NCBI RefSeq assembly: GCF_932294415.1
Contig: NC_065543.1
Location: forward strand, 21,776,508 to 21,840,507
Length of the DNA: 64,000 bases
Direction: 5' to 3'
Origin: Quercus robur
Taxonomy: Eukaryota; Streptophyta; Magnoliopsida; Fagales; Fagaceae
Part shown: in pieces, positions 35,525 through 47,483 of the stretch
Numbering within the stretch: the first letter of the stretch is position 1
Layout of the letters: each line of letters starts with the position of its first letter
The notes under the pieces: generated by a model
Databases searched by the model: none
Seen by the model: only the letters and a program-made list of their open reading frames with translations
Told to the model about the DNA's origin: nothing
Program-made: the position numbers and the translations under genes

Positions 35525-36384
35525 AGAAAGTAATACAAATAAGTTGATATGATATACTTCAAATTATTAATTGGTGTAATAACTTATAATAATTGATAAA
35601 GTAAAAGTTTGCATAAAAAAATGGTGAAAGATATAGTGGGTGTGTGCGTATGAGTGTGAGTGTGAGTATGGGTATGGGTGGGTTAGTGTGTGGTTGTGTG
35701 GCATGTGGGGGCCAGTTGTGAAGTGTGAACAATGCACTATGGGCTTATAGCTAATGGCTTGTTAGAATCAGCATATGCTCATGTGCAGGTGTGATTAAAC
35801 AATATAATTTAAAATATTTAAATTGAATAAAAAGTGAACTTTTTCAATGTTAAATATCAGAAAGATAGAGAAGGAGAGAGGGGTTACCTCTGCTATGCCC
35901 ACACTATCCTTCTTCAATCCTGAATCTACTGAACAAAGAGTGATTTCAAGTTATTATAAAGAATGATTGAGCTTATAGAAAAAGATCAAGAATCAAGATG
36001 AAGAAAAGAAAGGTAAAAATATAGATGGAGAGGCAGAGGAATAGAGAGATGAGAGATTTTTTCTTTTGTTTTAGAAATTTATAATCTCTATTTTAGCATA
36101 TTTCAAGACAATTACATTGTATTCTTAATGAATTTGTTTGGTATTAATTTTGATTTTTGCATATTTCAAGAATGAGTTAATGAATTTGTCTCTAAAATTT
36201 AATTTAGGTAGTTGAAGCTTGACTATTTTTGTTTTTTTCCTTTTTAATCTTCTACATTTTAGGATTCAATGGGACCTTTTTAATGCATTTTATTGACCAA
36301 TAAAATATTTAATTTTTTTTGTAATTAAAAAATATATATATATATATTTTTTTAACAAGTGGGGGCCTTCTTTTATTTGGGGGT
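34809..36384. other. Intergenic DNA with possible unclassified element
   Basis: The motif AAGTGGGGCCTTTTTTA (about 35198) recurs as AAGTGGGGGCCTTCTTTT (about 36357) in direct orientation, roughly 1.16 kb apart, with TA-rich DNA next to each. A T-run of about 43 lies at 35490-35523 and GTGTGxGTG-rich sequence at 35640-35700. This could be an old element with direct terminal repeats. No coding region was found. Confidence 0.35.
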
Positions 36385-37110
36385 TGTGGTACCCAAATTT
36401 GAGAATGATGCCTTCTGAGACAAAGGATTTGGGCTCCCAATTTATTTTTTCATGGGTATCCTTACAATCCTACTTGTTACTGCCTCAAATGCTGCCTTGA
36501 TAGCCCAATCTCTATTATCCTTGTGATTCTTAACCCAATTTTCCCTTTCCCTCTAGTCTTTAGTCTCTCATTTTCTCAACTTGCCCTCTTCTTTTTCCTG
36601 TTATTCTCTCTCTTTCCTTCCCTCTGTTTTTCAACCACCCTTTCTTACCTGCCCTCACTTCCCTTATATATAGCCTCCCTTTAGTGGGATTCAAATCATT
36701 ACTTTTTCATTAGTTCCCATGCAATTCAACTTTCAATTAGAATCCTAAGGAAGTATCATTTCTTCTGAAGATCCTCTTGAAACTTGTTCTAGACGCCAAA
36801 TAGCGTTCGGTAGCGAACTCCCCAAGGGCATTAACAATGCTCGAGGTCCGGCTTGAATTTGACCATTTCCTCATTAATCTTTCACAGGCTAATTAGTTGG
36901 CATTGGGCCTAGCCCGACCCAAATACGGCAGGATTCCCCAAACGAAAATTTCTAGATCCTTGCAAACCCGTTGTCGACCTGGGCCTATTCCTATAGTGTT
37001 TGGCAACTTTTGGTTTCCTGCTACCTAGATTGGCCTTGGACCTAAGTTAAATGGGCCACTCCTAGTCACCCGAGCCCGAGCCCCTTCCCCCCCCCCCCCC
37101 CCCCCCAACA
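36385..37110 (-). repeat. Element B 3' LTR (about 726 bp)
   Basis: In element orientation it begins TGTTGGGGG (right after GGGGGGCTAT, matching the GAGGGGTTAT primer tract of element A) and is proposed to end GGTACCACA. A C-run of about 22 (37087-37106) marks its start, and a TATATATA box on - lies at about 36664-36674. The right border (37110) is well supported. The left border (36385) is inferred from TG...CA form only. Confidence 0.55.
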
Positions 37111-37576
37111 ATAGCCCCCCATGATCCTATTTTCACGAAGTGGAAATGGGATCGGGGTTTCTTGCCTCGGTGGTCGGCTAGATTTTTCAAAACGACGATT
37201 ATATCTTGGGAAGACCAACCGTCACTCAATTAATGCAACAAACATGACAACTCGCTCTTTATGAGTGCATGGCAATACCTGGGACATTGGAGATGATCTA
37301 ACACTTCAATTACCGAGGCACACATGAAAAGAAGTAACGACAGTTATTAATTAATTTATTGTAGTTGCATTAAATGTTTTTTTTCCTATAAATACAGTCA
37401 TGGTACTTGTTATAACTTTCTTCAGTTTCTTTCCAGTTTGGAATCTTACTACCCTTTTCTTCCTGAGCCCCTAAGTTTCTCCCAAGATCATTCCTACCAT
37501 CAAGAAGTTACTTAGTAAGTCTTCTTCCTCCTGCTTCTTTCACTCTTGTTCTTCCTAAGTTATCTTAGTAGGCAAA

Positions 37577-39660
37577 ATGGGTTTTTCACACCTTTTGAAC
37601 ACTAATGCAGACATAGAATCTTTCAAAGATAGGTTTAATATCCCTCGTGATGTGAATATATCATACTGTCACGAGGGGGATACAGAAGACCAAAGATTGC
37701 TCCATGTAGTCTTTTTTCCCTTAATGTCTACACTAGAGGGTGGGGTTAGATTTCCAGTAGATCCCCTTTTACTTAGGACTCTTAGTTTTTATGGGCTTAA
37801 CCCTAACCAATGTCTACCTAACTTTTACAGGGTAGTGAACTGTGTGGGGTGTCTTAACCGACAATACGACCTAAGCCTTATGCACCACGATATTAACTTT
37901 CTATACGGTATTCAGGGAAGCCTAAGAAATAGGTGTTACCTTCAGACCCGAAACACCATCGTTAGGTTGATTTCATGCCTCCCTGACTCTAATAGGAACT
38001 CTGCAGGGGAGTTTGTAAGAGTAAGCGAGAATTGGCTCAACAGCGAACTCACTTGCCCGAGCTCTCCTCAGCAGATAGGTCGGTATCCTTCTTCCCGACT
38101 CTTTAGTATGACCCCATAGTGCATATTTTTACCCTCATCTTGTTCACGCTTTGTACATTTCCTCTGTTACTATTATTACACTTTTTTTATTAATTGCATT
38201 TCTTGTTCCTTATTGCAGTTTCCAAAAAATTTCAACTTGACCTTATCATTGTACGGGTTCGGGAGCTTAACTTTGTTCTGCGCTCAGAAATCTTTGTGCA
38301 CTACGATGGTCAGCTCCAAGCGTCTCATTTGATTCTCGGTTGTGCGACCTCATACACAAATTATCAAGACTCGTCAACCACCCTTACCATTGGAAGTCCT
38401 TTTCTATCCTAATTGGATGTTCAGTTATCAAGATTTCTGCCACACGGACTTATGAGTGGTGAGGCTCAACACCAGGGACCTCGAAGAGTTAGGCAGGGTT
38501 CACTCGAACCAGTTCGAGACAATTTGGCTGATGCGCTTTTTCACGATCAAGTAGAACATATTTCGGCCGAAGTCCTTGTTCCCCTCGATCCGACTGAAGG
38601 GATGGTTCAGCGGCGCACCATGGCCCTTGATTGTTGGTTCCCAGGCACACAAATTGCCAGGGGTCAAATTGCTCCTCAACATACTCCTTAGCAAACCACT
38701 CCCCATGCATCCCGTCAATGCAAGAAAGAGGCAAAGGGATGCCGACATCCCCATGATAGAATATGGTATCGCTCCTGCTGACCAGCCCCCCACTCCAGCC
38801 TTGGGCGAGACAGGGAATCAGTTGCCCAGTGGAACCCCCCAAGAGACAAGGCCCACTAGTCAGCCTATAATAATTAGGTCCCAAGTGGCCTCCACCTCTG
38901 CCCCTCATCCTTGGGATGGGAATGCTCCTTTCAGTTGTGTGAGAAAGTTCTACCCTCTGATTCCTCTATTAAGACTTGGAGGAGCGGCCTTAGAGGATAG
39001 GTCTCAGACAGCCTCGGGCAGACTCTATTGCTGTCCGCAGATATGGATCATTACTCGGGCTATCAGGATAAGGGCCTCATCCTCAAGTTGAGGTGGTACA
39101 CCACAGCTATGAGTATCCAATATTGTCTTTTTTCTTCCTTTCTTTTTCTTCTTTTCTCTTTTTTTCCTTTTTTTTTAAAATTTTTTTTATATAAGTGTTA
39201 ACTCTCAATTTGTACTGATCCTTGGATCATTTCTGCCATTGTCTCAGGCTGACCAAATGACCCATGTTGTGGAGGGTTGACTAAAGGGCATCATAGAAGA
39301 GGCCGACAAGGAGAAGGCCTTAAAGCAAGTAGCCGAGGCCAGACTAAATGAAAAAACCCTTGAACTAAATGCAATGGAGTGAAGGGCAACTACTGCTAAG
39401 AGGGCTCGAGAGCTAGCTGAGCAGAGGGCAGAAGGCTTATAGGGAAAACTTGGGGAGGCCGAGATCAAACTCCCTGAGGCTGCAAGCATTGTCTCTGCCC
39501 ATGACAAAGAGTTGGCCAACCTAAAGGAGACCATGAAGACTTGGTTGCAAGTCTACTACAACATGGGGTTTAAAGATGCCGAGAACTTGGCGGGCACGGT
39601 TGTCCTTCAAGCTTAGAGGTTTGGGTTTGCGAAGGGTTAGATGGCAGTAGTGAACACCAT
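37577..39660 (+). pseudogene. Element B antisense ORF, Transposase_28-like plus coiled coil
   Basis: The first exon-like ORF (37577-38119, 180 codons) has the same domain as the element A antisense ORF: DIESFKDRFNIPRDVNISYC, LEGGVRFPVDPLLLRTLSFYG, then TRNTIVRLISCLPDSNR. A Pro/Ser-rich linker (38413-39090) follows in mixed frames. After an acceptor TTGTCTCAG (ending at 39248) comes a coiled coil (QVAEARLNEKTLELNAME, about 39300-39530) with TAG/TGA stops, then FKDAENLAGTVV and GFAKG. It is transcribed against pol if used. The splice before the coiled coil sits where the element A intron does. The protein is broken. Confidence 0.72.
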
Positions 39661-40383
39661 TGGCCTTTGGTGGTAATTGATGAAGACAACCTGAGAAACA
39701 CCACTCCTACCGAGAGGTAAGGCACTCCTCAAGCAAGCCAAGGGTCAACCCCTCCCATCTCCAGTGAAGTTTCCCTTGCGACCCTAGCCGTGACCTAAGG
39801 CATGACTGCCTGATTCGCCAATCTACTTACTGCCACCCCCCCCCCTTTTGTTCTTTGTTTCTTCTTTCTTTTCTTCCAGTATATTTTCTTTTTACCGGCC
39901 AAACTTTTTGTATCCAATTAAGTGGTACCTTATTCATGTATGTACTGAACTTTATTTGGTTTGTTTAATATTGAAGATTGAATCCTTTTGGTTAAAGTCC
40001 TTACTCATTGTTTCATTTTGTTTCATTATAATGTTTCCTCTATTCTTCGAATTGTTGCAATGCTCCGGTTGGTATGTGGTCAGATGGCCGGACCCCTTTT
40101 ACACAAAAAATCTACCATCTTTAAATGAAATTATGCCATTGGATACCAAAAAATAATTCTAAGTGTAAACGATCGGTGACCTATATGTGACATAACCCTG
40201 ACCAAGATGTGATTGTTGATTAGTATTATAAAGTTTTGCGAATGACTGTTGTTAGCACAGGACAGACTCCCCGAACAAAAAGACTTTAAATTTAAATATG
40301 ATTGTTGAGGTCCTTCTGTCAACCTGATTTTGGTCAGGATTGGGTCTTCTGTTTTGAAGTCAAAACTCCAGTGACAATTCCCT
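39661..40383. other. Element B spacer between antisense ORF and tandem array
   Basis: AT-rich, non-coding, with a C-run at 39835-39844; probably the 3' UTR of the element and the terminator side of the antisense gene. Confidence 0.5.
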
Positions 40384-40643
40384 TACTTAGTGATTAAAGT
40401 CTGAGACTAAGTTTCCGTTCTCAGAAAAGTTTATTAAGGTTTCCACCTAGTCAGTGACCAGGGTCAGACCGAGGCTAGGTTTCTGTCCTTAGAAAAGTTT
40501 GTTATGGTTTCCACCTAATTGGTGACCAGGGTCAAGCCAAGGCTAGGTTTTTGTCCTTAAAAGAGTTTGTTAAGGTTTCCACCTAGTTAGTGACCGGGGT
40601 CAGGCCGAGGCTAGGTTTCTATCCTTAAAAGAGTTTATTAAGG
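40384..40643. repeat. 68-bp tandem array in element B, three copies plus a degenerate one
   Basis: The units begin GTTTCCACCTAG and contain GTGACC.GGGTCAG.CC.AGG, each about 68 bp, from 40439; the first copy (40384-40437) is partial. The position, just past the pol end, is the same as that of the 81-bp array of element A, but the sequence is unrelated. Confidence 0.85.
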
Positions 40644-40731
40644 TGTTGGAATAATTTGGTACAATATAACTGAATTCTTCTTGCATTCCTTGTTTAAACT
40701 CATTTACAACCCCGGACATAACTTACAATTA

Positions 40732-42264
40732 TTACACCACAATTGTTACACTCAGATTACACACATTCCATGGTCGGGGTAAAGGTCTTAAATCCATATC
40801 CTCTAGGTAATAAGCCCCTATTCCAGCTATGGCTGTCACTCGATAGGGCCCCTTCCAATTCGGGGCGAACTTTCTCGTATTTTGATCCTTCATACTTCCC
40901 ACTGCTTTTCACAACACTAGGTCTCCCGCCACAAACTCTCTGGGTTTTACATTCCTGTTATACCCCGAGCCAATTTCTATTTGTAATCAGTGAGTCGAAT
41001 AGACGTTATGCCTTGTCTCCCCTCCAAGGGATCTAAACTCTAGGCCATTCGAATGTCATTGCTATTTGGCGAGAAACCAGTGACCCTCATGCTTGACAGG
41101 CTTATCTCCACTAGGATGACTGCTTCCACCCCATACGTCATGGAAAAAGGAGTCTCACCAATTGACCTTCTTGGTGTAGTTTGGTAGGCCCATAGAACAC
41201 TCGGTAATTCCTTGACCAAATTCCCTTTCGTCCATTCCAGTCTCTTTTTCAAACCATTGATTATTGTCTTGTTCGTTGCTTCCGCCTGTCTGTTACTTTG
41301 GGGATATGCTGGTGACGAGTACCTATTAATTATTCCTAGATCACTACAACACTCTCGAAATTCCTTACTGTCAAATTGTAATCCCTTGTCAGAAACCAGT
41401 ATTCGGGGTACCCCGAACCTCGTGACGATATTCTTCCAAACAAACTTCTTTACATCAACATCCCTAATATTCGCCAAGGCTTCGGCTTTCACCCACTTTG
41501 TAAAATAATCGGTGGTGACCAATACAAATCTCCTGTTTCCCCTTGCCCGAGGGAATGGCCCAATTATGTCCAGACCCCATTGTGCAAAGGGCCATAGGCT
41601 AGTGATCAGATTCAAATTTCCACCCAGTTGATGAACGACCGGGGCATGTCTTTGTTATTGATCACACTTTTTGACAAAGTTGGCTGCATCTCGCTGCATA
41701 TTCAGCCACCAGAATCCTTGAGTCATAGCTCGGTGGGACAAAGACCTACCCCCCGAATGTCCACCACAAATCCCTTCACAAATCCTTGAATTATATTCAG
41801 CAACATTATTTGGATGGAGACATAACAGATAAGGACCTCTAAACGACCGCCAATATAACTTTTTATCTATGGATATCCAGAAATGAGCTGACGTTCTCTA
41901 CACTTTCTCTGCCTATTTCACATTAGTTGGTAAAGATCCATCAGATAAAAAGGAGATATATGGGTCTAACCAGCTTAACTTGAGCATCAAAGCCAATGCT
42001 ACAATTGGACGATGCTCTATGCTCGGTCACTCCAATAACTCTACAAAGATCATTCGCGAAACGTATTCATCAGAAGACAAAGCCAAAATGGCCAATGAAT
42101 CAGCGTGGTTGTTCTAACTTCTCGGTATTTTGACCACGTTCACTTTTTGGAAGCCTGCTCGTAGTGTCCTGAACAACTTCAAATACTGTGACATACATGA
42201 GTCCTTTGCCACAAAACTTTCTTCTATTTGGCTTACTATTAATTTTGAGTATGAGAATACCTCC
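40732..42264 (-). pseudogene. Element B pol: end of RNase H and integrase
   Basis: Starting at 42264 the frame reads VFSYSKLIVSQIEESF (end of the second RNase H), continuing from the part at 61526. The zinc-binding domain follows (GICGGHSGGRSLSHRAMTQG, KKCDQ), where the last Cys codon is replaced by TAA near 41660. A 191-codon open integrase core (41615-41040) keeps Asp (GLDIIGPFP), Asp (LVSDKG) and Glu (RQAEATNK). The C-terminal part continues past a stop to about 40732. The integrase core is the best kept part, but the gene as a whole is dead. Confidence 0.88.
42260..42264. repeat. Left target-site duplication of element C
   Basis: CCTCC directly before the TG of the 5' LTR, matching CCTCC directly after the CA of the 3' LTR at 61526-61530. 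Confidence 0.9.
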
Positions 42265-43048
42265 TGTAGACACTCGATTTTGCACCCATAATTTAATAAA
42301 GGAAGATGGCTAGAGTGATCATTCATATACCCGACATTTGGAGTTGCATTACATGCATTAATTCATTCATGTCATATCATAAAAATGATCTTGAGGTTCT
42401 AACGATCGCGTGACGGTGTGTCCGATTTCCAAATCGAACCATCGAATTGAAAGATATCACATGATCAAGTTTGCACGGTCTGCATGCATTTTTTTTTGGG
42501 TGAAACCAACCACGCATGATTAATTTAAATTAATTTTGATTGGCTAAAAAATTAAAATTAATTAAATAATTTTGTGATTGGTTGTTGGTTAGTGTCAAAA
42601 ATAGACTAGCTTGCACGGGAATAAAGTGGATAATTAGATAACAAAGAAGTTGTGGATAATCAAGACTTTTTGGAATATTTATCTACAAGTAATTATCACT
42701 TTAAAGACCTGAAAATCCAAAAACAGGGATTATTCTTCAGAATACGGATTAAAAATGTGTCTAAATATGATTCTCAACTAAAAAAACCTCAAAAAATGAG
42801 TCCAAATTGGACCAAAATTCAAACGCAAGCTTGGCACCCAAGAGAGCGATTCGGCACTCTTGGAGTACCGATCGACACATGAAAAGTGCCGATCAGCACT
42901 TCCCAAGTGCTGATTGGCACAAATGCGTGGCTCGGCCCAAGGACTCCTGGATTTAGATAAACCTTACCTATTTCGATTTTTTAGAGATAAGGACACGTCC
43001 CAATTCATATATGATCATTCAGCAATTTTTTTGAGGCATTCCAACCTC

Positions 43049-43056
43049 TATAAATA
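43049..43056 (+). promoter_or_regulatory. TATA box of element C 5' LTR
   Basis: TATAAATA is conserved at the matching place in the 3' LTR (60008-60015), a likely start region for element transcripts. Confidence 0.6.
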
Positions 43057-43479
43057 AGGGATGCTTCTCAAAATTCAGCACACTTTCTGACCCCCCCCCC
43101 CCCCCCCCCTTTCTTTCTAGCTCCTCTTCTGATTTTTCAATTCCCCTTATGTTAAAGACGTTCTAGAGGCTTTTGCTTTAAGAACTTCTTTTTTGTAAGT
43201 AAAGTATTTTAGGCTTCAAAGAGGTGAACAAATTTCTTTGAATCCTAAAATATTCTTTCATTAGAAGAGCACACTCATGTAAGAGGTATTCTGTTTTTCT
43301 TCTTTCATTATTTTTTATTGTTTGATGCATAAATATGTTTAGCATGTCTTTATTATGTTTTGTTCTTGGTATATAATTACCATGCTTAAATATGTTGCTA
43401 GAATTTTCTTTAACATGCGCTTAGAATTTTCTTAAGTTTCAAAATCTACAATGACTAATAAATTTTTTTATGAAAACCA

Positions 43480-43830
43480 CAAAACTGATCTGTATTCTTC
43501 AGATCTGATTTTATTTAACACAAAACAGATTCATATTTTCTAGATCTGATTTTCTCTAAGCACAAAAATTGATATGATTTTCTCTAAGCTCAAAAACAAA
43601 TCTGAATTTTTCAAATCTGATTTTTTTAGTTCAAAACAGAGCTATATTTTTCAGATCTGATTTTTTAACACAAAACAGATCTGATTTTTTTTAACAAAAA
43701 ACAGATCTGTATTTTTCAGATCTGATTTTTTTAGTTCAAAACTGATCTATGTTTTTCAGATCTGATTTTTTAAAACTTAAAACTGATCTGTATTTTCATT
43801 AAATACATATCTAATTTTTTTTTTTTTTTA
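43480..43830. repeat. CAGATCTG-rich degenerate tandem array in LTR
   Basis: Units of roughly 30-50 bp carry AACAGATCTG, ATTTTTCAGATCTGATTTTTT and ACTGATCTGTATTTTTCAG. CAGATCTG is palindromic, so the region is rich in small inverted repeats. A shorter version is present in the 3' LTR at 60430-60660. Confidence 0.8.
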
Positions 43831-44649
43831 AGTTTTCTTGGTTACAAAATCCTTTTTCCAAGGTTTTTTTAATATTATTTTTTACATTAAAAAAAAAAAA
43901 AAAAAAACAAATCTGATTTTTCTTGATAAAACCACTTCTTCTTCTTCTTCTTCTTCTTTTTTTTTTTTTTTTTTTAATTTTTTAAATTTTTTAAATTTTT
44001 AATTTTTTTAACTTTACACAAAAACATATTTGATACTTTTTAACAAAAATATCATTCTTTCTTTTACATAAAAATAGATCTAACCTTTTTATGAACCAAA
44101 TCATTTTTTTTTTTAATTCACAAAACATATTTGAATTTTCTTTAGAAAGAGGACACATCATTCATAAGGCAAATTTATTTAAATTATTTTCTGTCATGTG
44201 TATTCAACATATCATTCAACATCATGCAAAAAATGGTATATTAGTCATTAGAGTCTAGAAGACCAGACTCTGTTTGGGCATAATAGGTGCCAACACCTTC
44301 CCATTCCTTAACCTAGCCTTCGAGCTTAGGGTTTTTGGATAGGTAGATTAGTGTTTTGTCTATTTAATTTTGGTAGATTGTAACTAGGACCAAAGTTTTG
44401 TATTCTTTTGCATAGATTGTAACTAGGCCCCAAAGCCTTGTAAGGTTTAATTTACCAAAGTTGTACTTTTCTTTATTTAATCAATGACAATGATGTATTT
44501 TATCATGTAATTTGTATTTCTTTTTTTTTTTCTTTTTTTTTGTATAAAAAATAAGTGGCAACTCCACACCACTTACCCAAAAAGAGAGGTGCCCTTAAAA
44601 GCACCCAAATTTCTTGTTTGAGAGCACCCGATTGTCCTGGTCTCTCACA

Positions 44650-45364
44650 GTGGCGACTTCGCTGGGAATGTCGAGGGCTAAGCTTCGTGTTAGACTTTAA
44701 GTGACCAATTATATACCCTTGTCTTTTGCATGATTTTGCATGGTATTGTTGTTTGTTTGTTTATTTATGTCTTGAGTTTGTATGATATTTTTGTTTGTGC
44801 TGCCATGTTGATTGTTAAGAGCTTTCCCTAACTGTCATAGTGTATGCCATCAAAAAAACAAATATGTATGCACCAATCTCAACAATATGGTGGTAGTAAC
44901 CATGGATCACTGGTCTTCATTAGATTTGGGTACCCAGTGGTGAACTCACCAACTCATAGCCCAAAGTCACTGGATCACTTCTTGTTGACTATAAAGGATA
45001 GACCATGCCGTTCAGACCAACGTAATGTTCATTACATTACAAGTTGGGAGGTGTAACGTCCTAGCTATGGGAAACAATGAAACAACAGACCCACCCTACA
45101 ATGTAATGACTTAGAACCTACCCTTAGGCTAGTCCATGTTAAACTTGCATTGCATGTTGTGTGTGTTTTTTTGGTTGGTTGATTGATGTAGCTAGTAGTT
45201 CTAGTTCCAAGCCCATTACTCCCATCACGGTACTAAAGCCTGTGAGCATATAATACTCTCCACTGCTGCAACATCACAACCTACAAGGCAGTTCAAGCCA
45301 CAGGAAGTCTGAAGATCCCCACACTACGGCGGAAGGGGGAGAACATCCGAACACTAAAGAACCC
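44650..45364 (+). other. Element C primer-binding site and leader
   Basis: TGGCGACTTCGCTGGGA at 44651, one base after the LTR, has the TGG start expected of a tRNA primer site; Ogre elements are reported to use an Arg tRNA, which was not verified here. The rest is untranslated leader before gag. Confidence 0.65.
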
Positions 45365-46847
45365 ATGAACACTCAAGAGCTACTCAACACCATGGTAGCT
45401 AGTCAAATCCAGCTGAGGGAGAACATGAACCTTATGGTGCAACAATTTCAGAACCTGAAGAGTGGCCAAGAGGAGAACAAGACCGACCATAATTCCCCAA
45501 CCATTGAGGGTGAGAAGAAGATTAAAGATAGGATAAACAAGGTGGAAGAGATGATCAAAAGAGCTCGCAAGATAGAAGATCTCATGGACTACCAATCACT
45601 CTCACTTTTCCTTGATGTGTGGCCTCCCAAGTTCAAGATGCCAACTTTGGACAAGTTCGACGGGACTGGCTGCCCAAAGTCCCATTTGAAGATGTATATG
45701 AGGGCCATGTAGCCCCTAGGAGCAACTTGCTCAAATGTTCCAAAACACCCTAATTGGGGCTGCTTTTAGGTGGTTCCTCAACCTAGATGATGCTAGAGCA
45801 AGGAGTTGGGAGGACATTTGTCGCGAGTTTCACAACCAATACAAATACAACATAGAAGTGGATTTAACAAGAAGAGATTTAGAGACCACGAAGCAAAAGC
45901 TGAAAGAATCTTTCTCTACCTTCATTACCAAGTGGAGGTCCAAGGTGGCACAGATGATGAATAGGCCAAGTGAAGAAGAACAATTAACCATTGTTGTAAA
46001 AAACTTATTGCCTGTATACAAAAAATATTTGTTTGCCCAGTATTTTCCTAATTTTAAAGTTTTGATTGGTGCTGGAACCCAAATTGAGGATGCAATAAAT
46101 AATGGCACTATAAAGAATGAGGACCCACCAAGGTTTAAAAAGAATTTAGTATCTAGTTCTAAAACTGCAGAAGTTTCTAATATATACAAAAATGATCCTT
46201 ACCAACTTATTGCTCCTATTGCCCCTATGCCAATATCACAAGGGCCACCTCTAAGGCCTAGAAGGGAATTTCATGAGTATATGCTTGTGAGTCAAGTGTT
46301 TGAAAAACCAAAAGCAAAGGGGTTACTAAAGCCCTTAGACCCAAGACCAATCCCAAACCCATTACTTGCAAGATTTGATGTGGCTAAGAGATGTGCCTAC
46401 CACCAAAGCCCTGGCCATGATACTGACAAGTGTTTTGGCCTTCGTCACGCAATTCAAGGCTTAATAGACAATAAGGTGATTGTGTTGCCCACAAGGCCTA
46501 GCGTCACTAACAATCTCTTGCCCAACCACAATTTTAGGGGAGGATCGAGGATTAATTGCTTGATGACTGAAGAAGAAAGTGAAAATGACCCATTTGAATT
46601 GATTTATGACCTATCTGATTGCTTTATGATGACATGGGAAGAATTGATAGGTATGAAATCCGCTGCAGGGTATGATATATGGAGTGAAGATGTAACAGAA
46701 ACCATAAATTACCCAACATCCACAAATGGGGGGAGACACTTCAAACCCCAATCAAACTACCTAACATTCACAAATGGGGGGAGACACTTTGAACCCCAAT
46801 CAAATGAACCAACATCTGCAAATGAAGGGAGACACTTCAAACCCTAG
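45365..46847 (+). pseudogene. Element C gag
   Basis: The first part (45365-45712) has an N-terminal helical region and the PPKFKMPTLDKFDGTG entry to the retrotransposon gag domain. It stops at a TAG and resumes in another frame at 45735 (IGAAFRWFLNLDDARARSWE, CREFHNQYKYNIEVD). A zinc-finger-like CAYHQSPGHDTDKC motif lies near codon 220 of the second part, followed by LRHAIQGLIDNKVI, as in Ogre-type gag. The C-terminus carries 48-bp repeats (from 46716) giving GGRHFKPQSN-type peptides. One stop and one frameshift break it. Confidence 0.85.
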
Positions 46848-46848
46848 G
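46716..46848 (+). repeat. 48-bp tandem repeat in gag C-terminus
   Basis: Nearly three copies of ACATCCACAAATGGGGGGAG-type units lie in frame (48 bp is 16 codons), with a further diverged copy at about 46875-46920 beyond the stop. Confidence 0.85.
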
Positions 46849-46918
46849 ACATCGATCTAAATGACCCAACAAAAATTGCCCACATCACGAGCGGGGGAGA
46901 CACTTCAAACCCCCACAT

Positions 46919-47483
46919 TTGGAGACAGACAACCCAATAGAAGCCTTGAACAAGACCACCCAACAAACACCCACTGAAGAGGATGAGGTCCTCAAGCAAC
47001 TACAGAAAACTCAAGCCAATATCTTTATGGGGTTTACTCATGGCCTCATACAAGCACCGCTAGAATTTGGTAGACCTTCTCAATCAAATCCAAGTTCCTA
47101 CAACCATTACTTCTCAAGATCTGAATGCTATGATTGGGTCCATAAGTAGGGAACTCACTATTGCCTACTCTGACAAAGATTTGACGAAGAAGGGGAAACA
47201 CCACAATGACTCATTACACATTACTGTAGATGTTGAAGGCAAGAGGATTCCAATGATTCTAATTAATGATGAAAGTGCCTTAAATGTGTGTCCTTTAATG
47301 ACTGCAAGTTGCTTAGGCCTAAGTATTGAAGATTTTGCATTGACTAATCAACATTTGAGGGCATATGACAATAGTAGAATAGAGGTCTTGGGAACCGTAA
47401 CATTGGAGCTCACTATAGGGCCAATGATCAAGAAGGTGGAGTTTCAAGTTTTGAATAGCATCATGCTTCAACATGCTCCTTAG
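46919..47483 (+). pseudogene. Element C protease
   Basis: The reading shifts frame near 47070 and then gives the retropepsin-like region: SLHITVDVEGKRIPMILI followed by NDESALNVCP. In Ogre-type elements the active-site motif is normally D-N/D-G-S-A-L-N; here the first Asp is Asn and the Gly is Glu, so activity is very unlikely. The following LTIGPMIKKVEFQVL matches the family flap/C-terminal part. Confidence 0.78.

Larger units (their letters stand above)
36385..42264 (-). mobile_element. Element B, 3' portion: Tat-type gypsy retrotransposon
   Basis: Read on - from 42264, it holds the end of the second RNase H, the integrase zinc-binding domain and integrase core, the pol end (about 40732), a 68-bp tandem array, the antisense ORF (on +) and the 3' LTR. 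It is one element with 61526-63245. Element C splits it exactly inside the RNase H codons, and the target duplication CCTCC lies at 42260-42264 and 61526-61530. Confidence 0.88.
42265..44649 (+). repeat. Element C 5' LTR (2385 bp)
   Basis: It runs from TGTAGACACTCG to GGTCTCTCACA. It contains AGTGCCGAT/GGCACT inverted motifs (about 42850-42930), a TATA box, a C-run (about 43088-43110), a degenerate array of CAGATCTG-centred repeats (43480-43830) and the conserved terminal 400 bp also seen in the remnant at 6505-7041. Confidence 0.9.

Noticed and set aside
34809..36384. A complete transposon bounded by the AGTGGGG(G)CCTT motifs
   Set aside because: Only one short direct motif repeats, with no terminal inverted repeat, target duplication or coding region.
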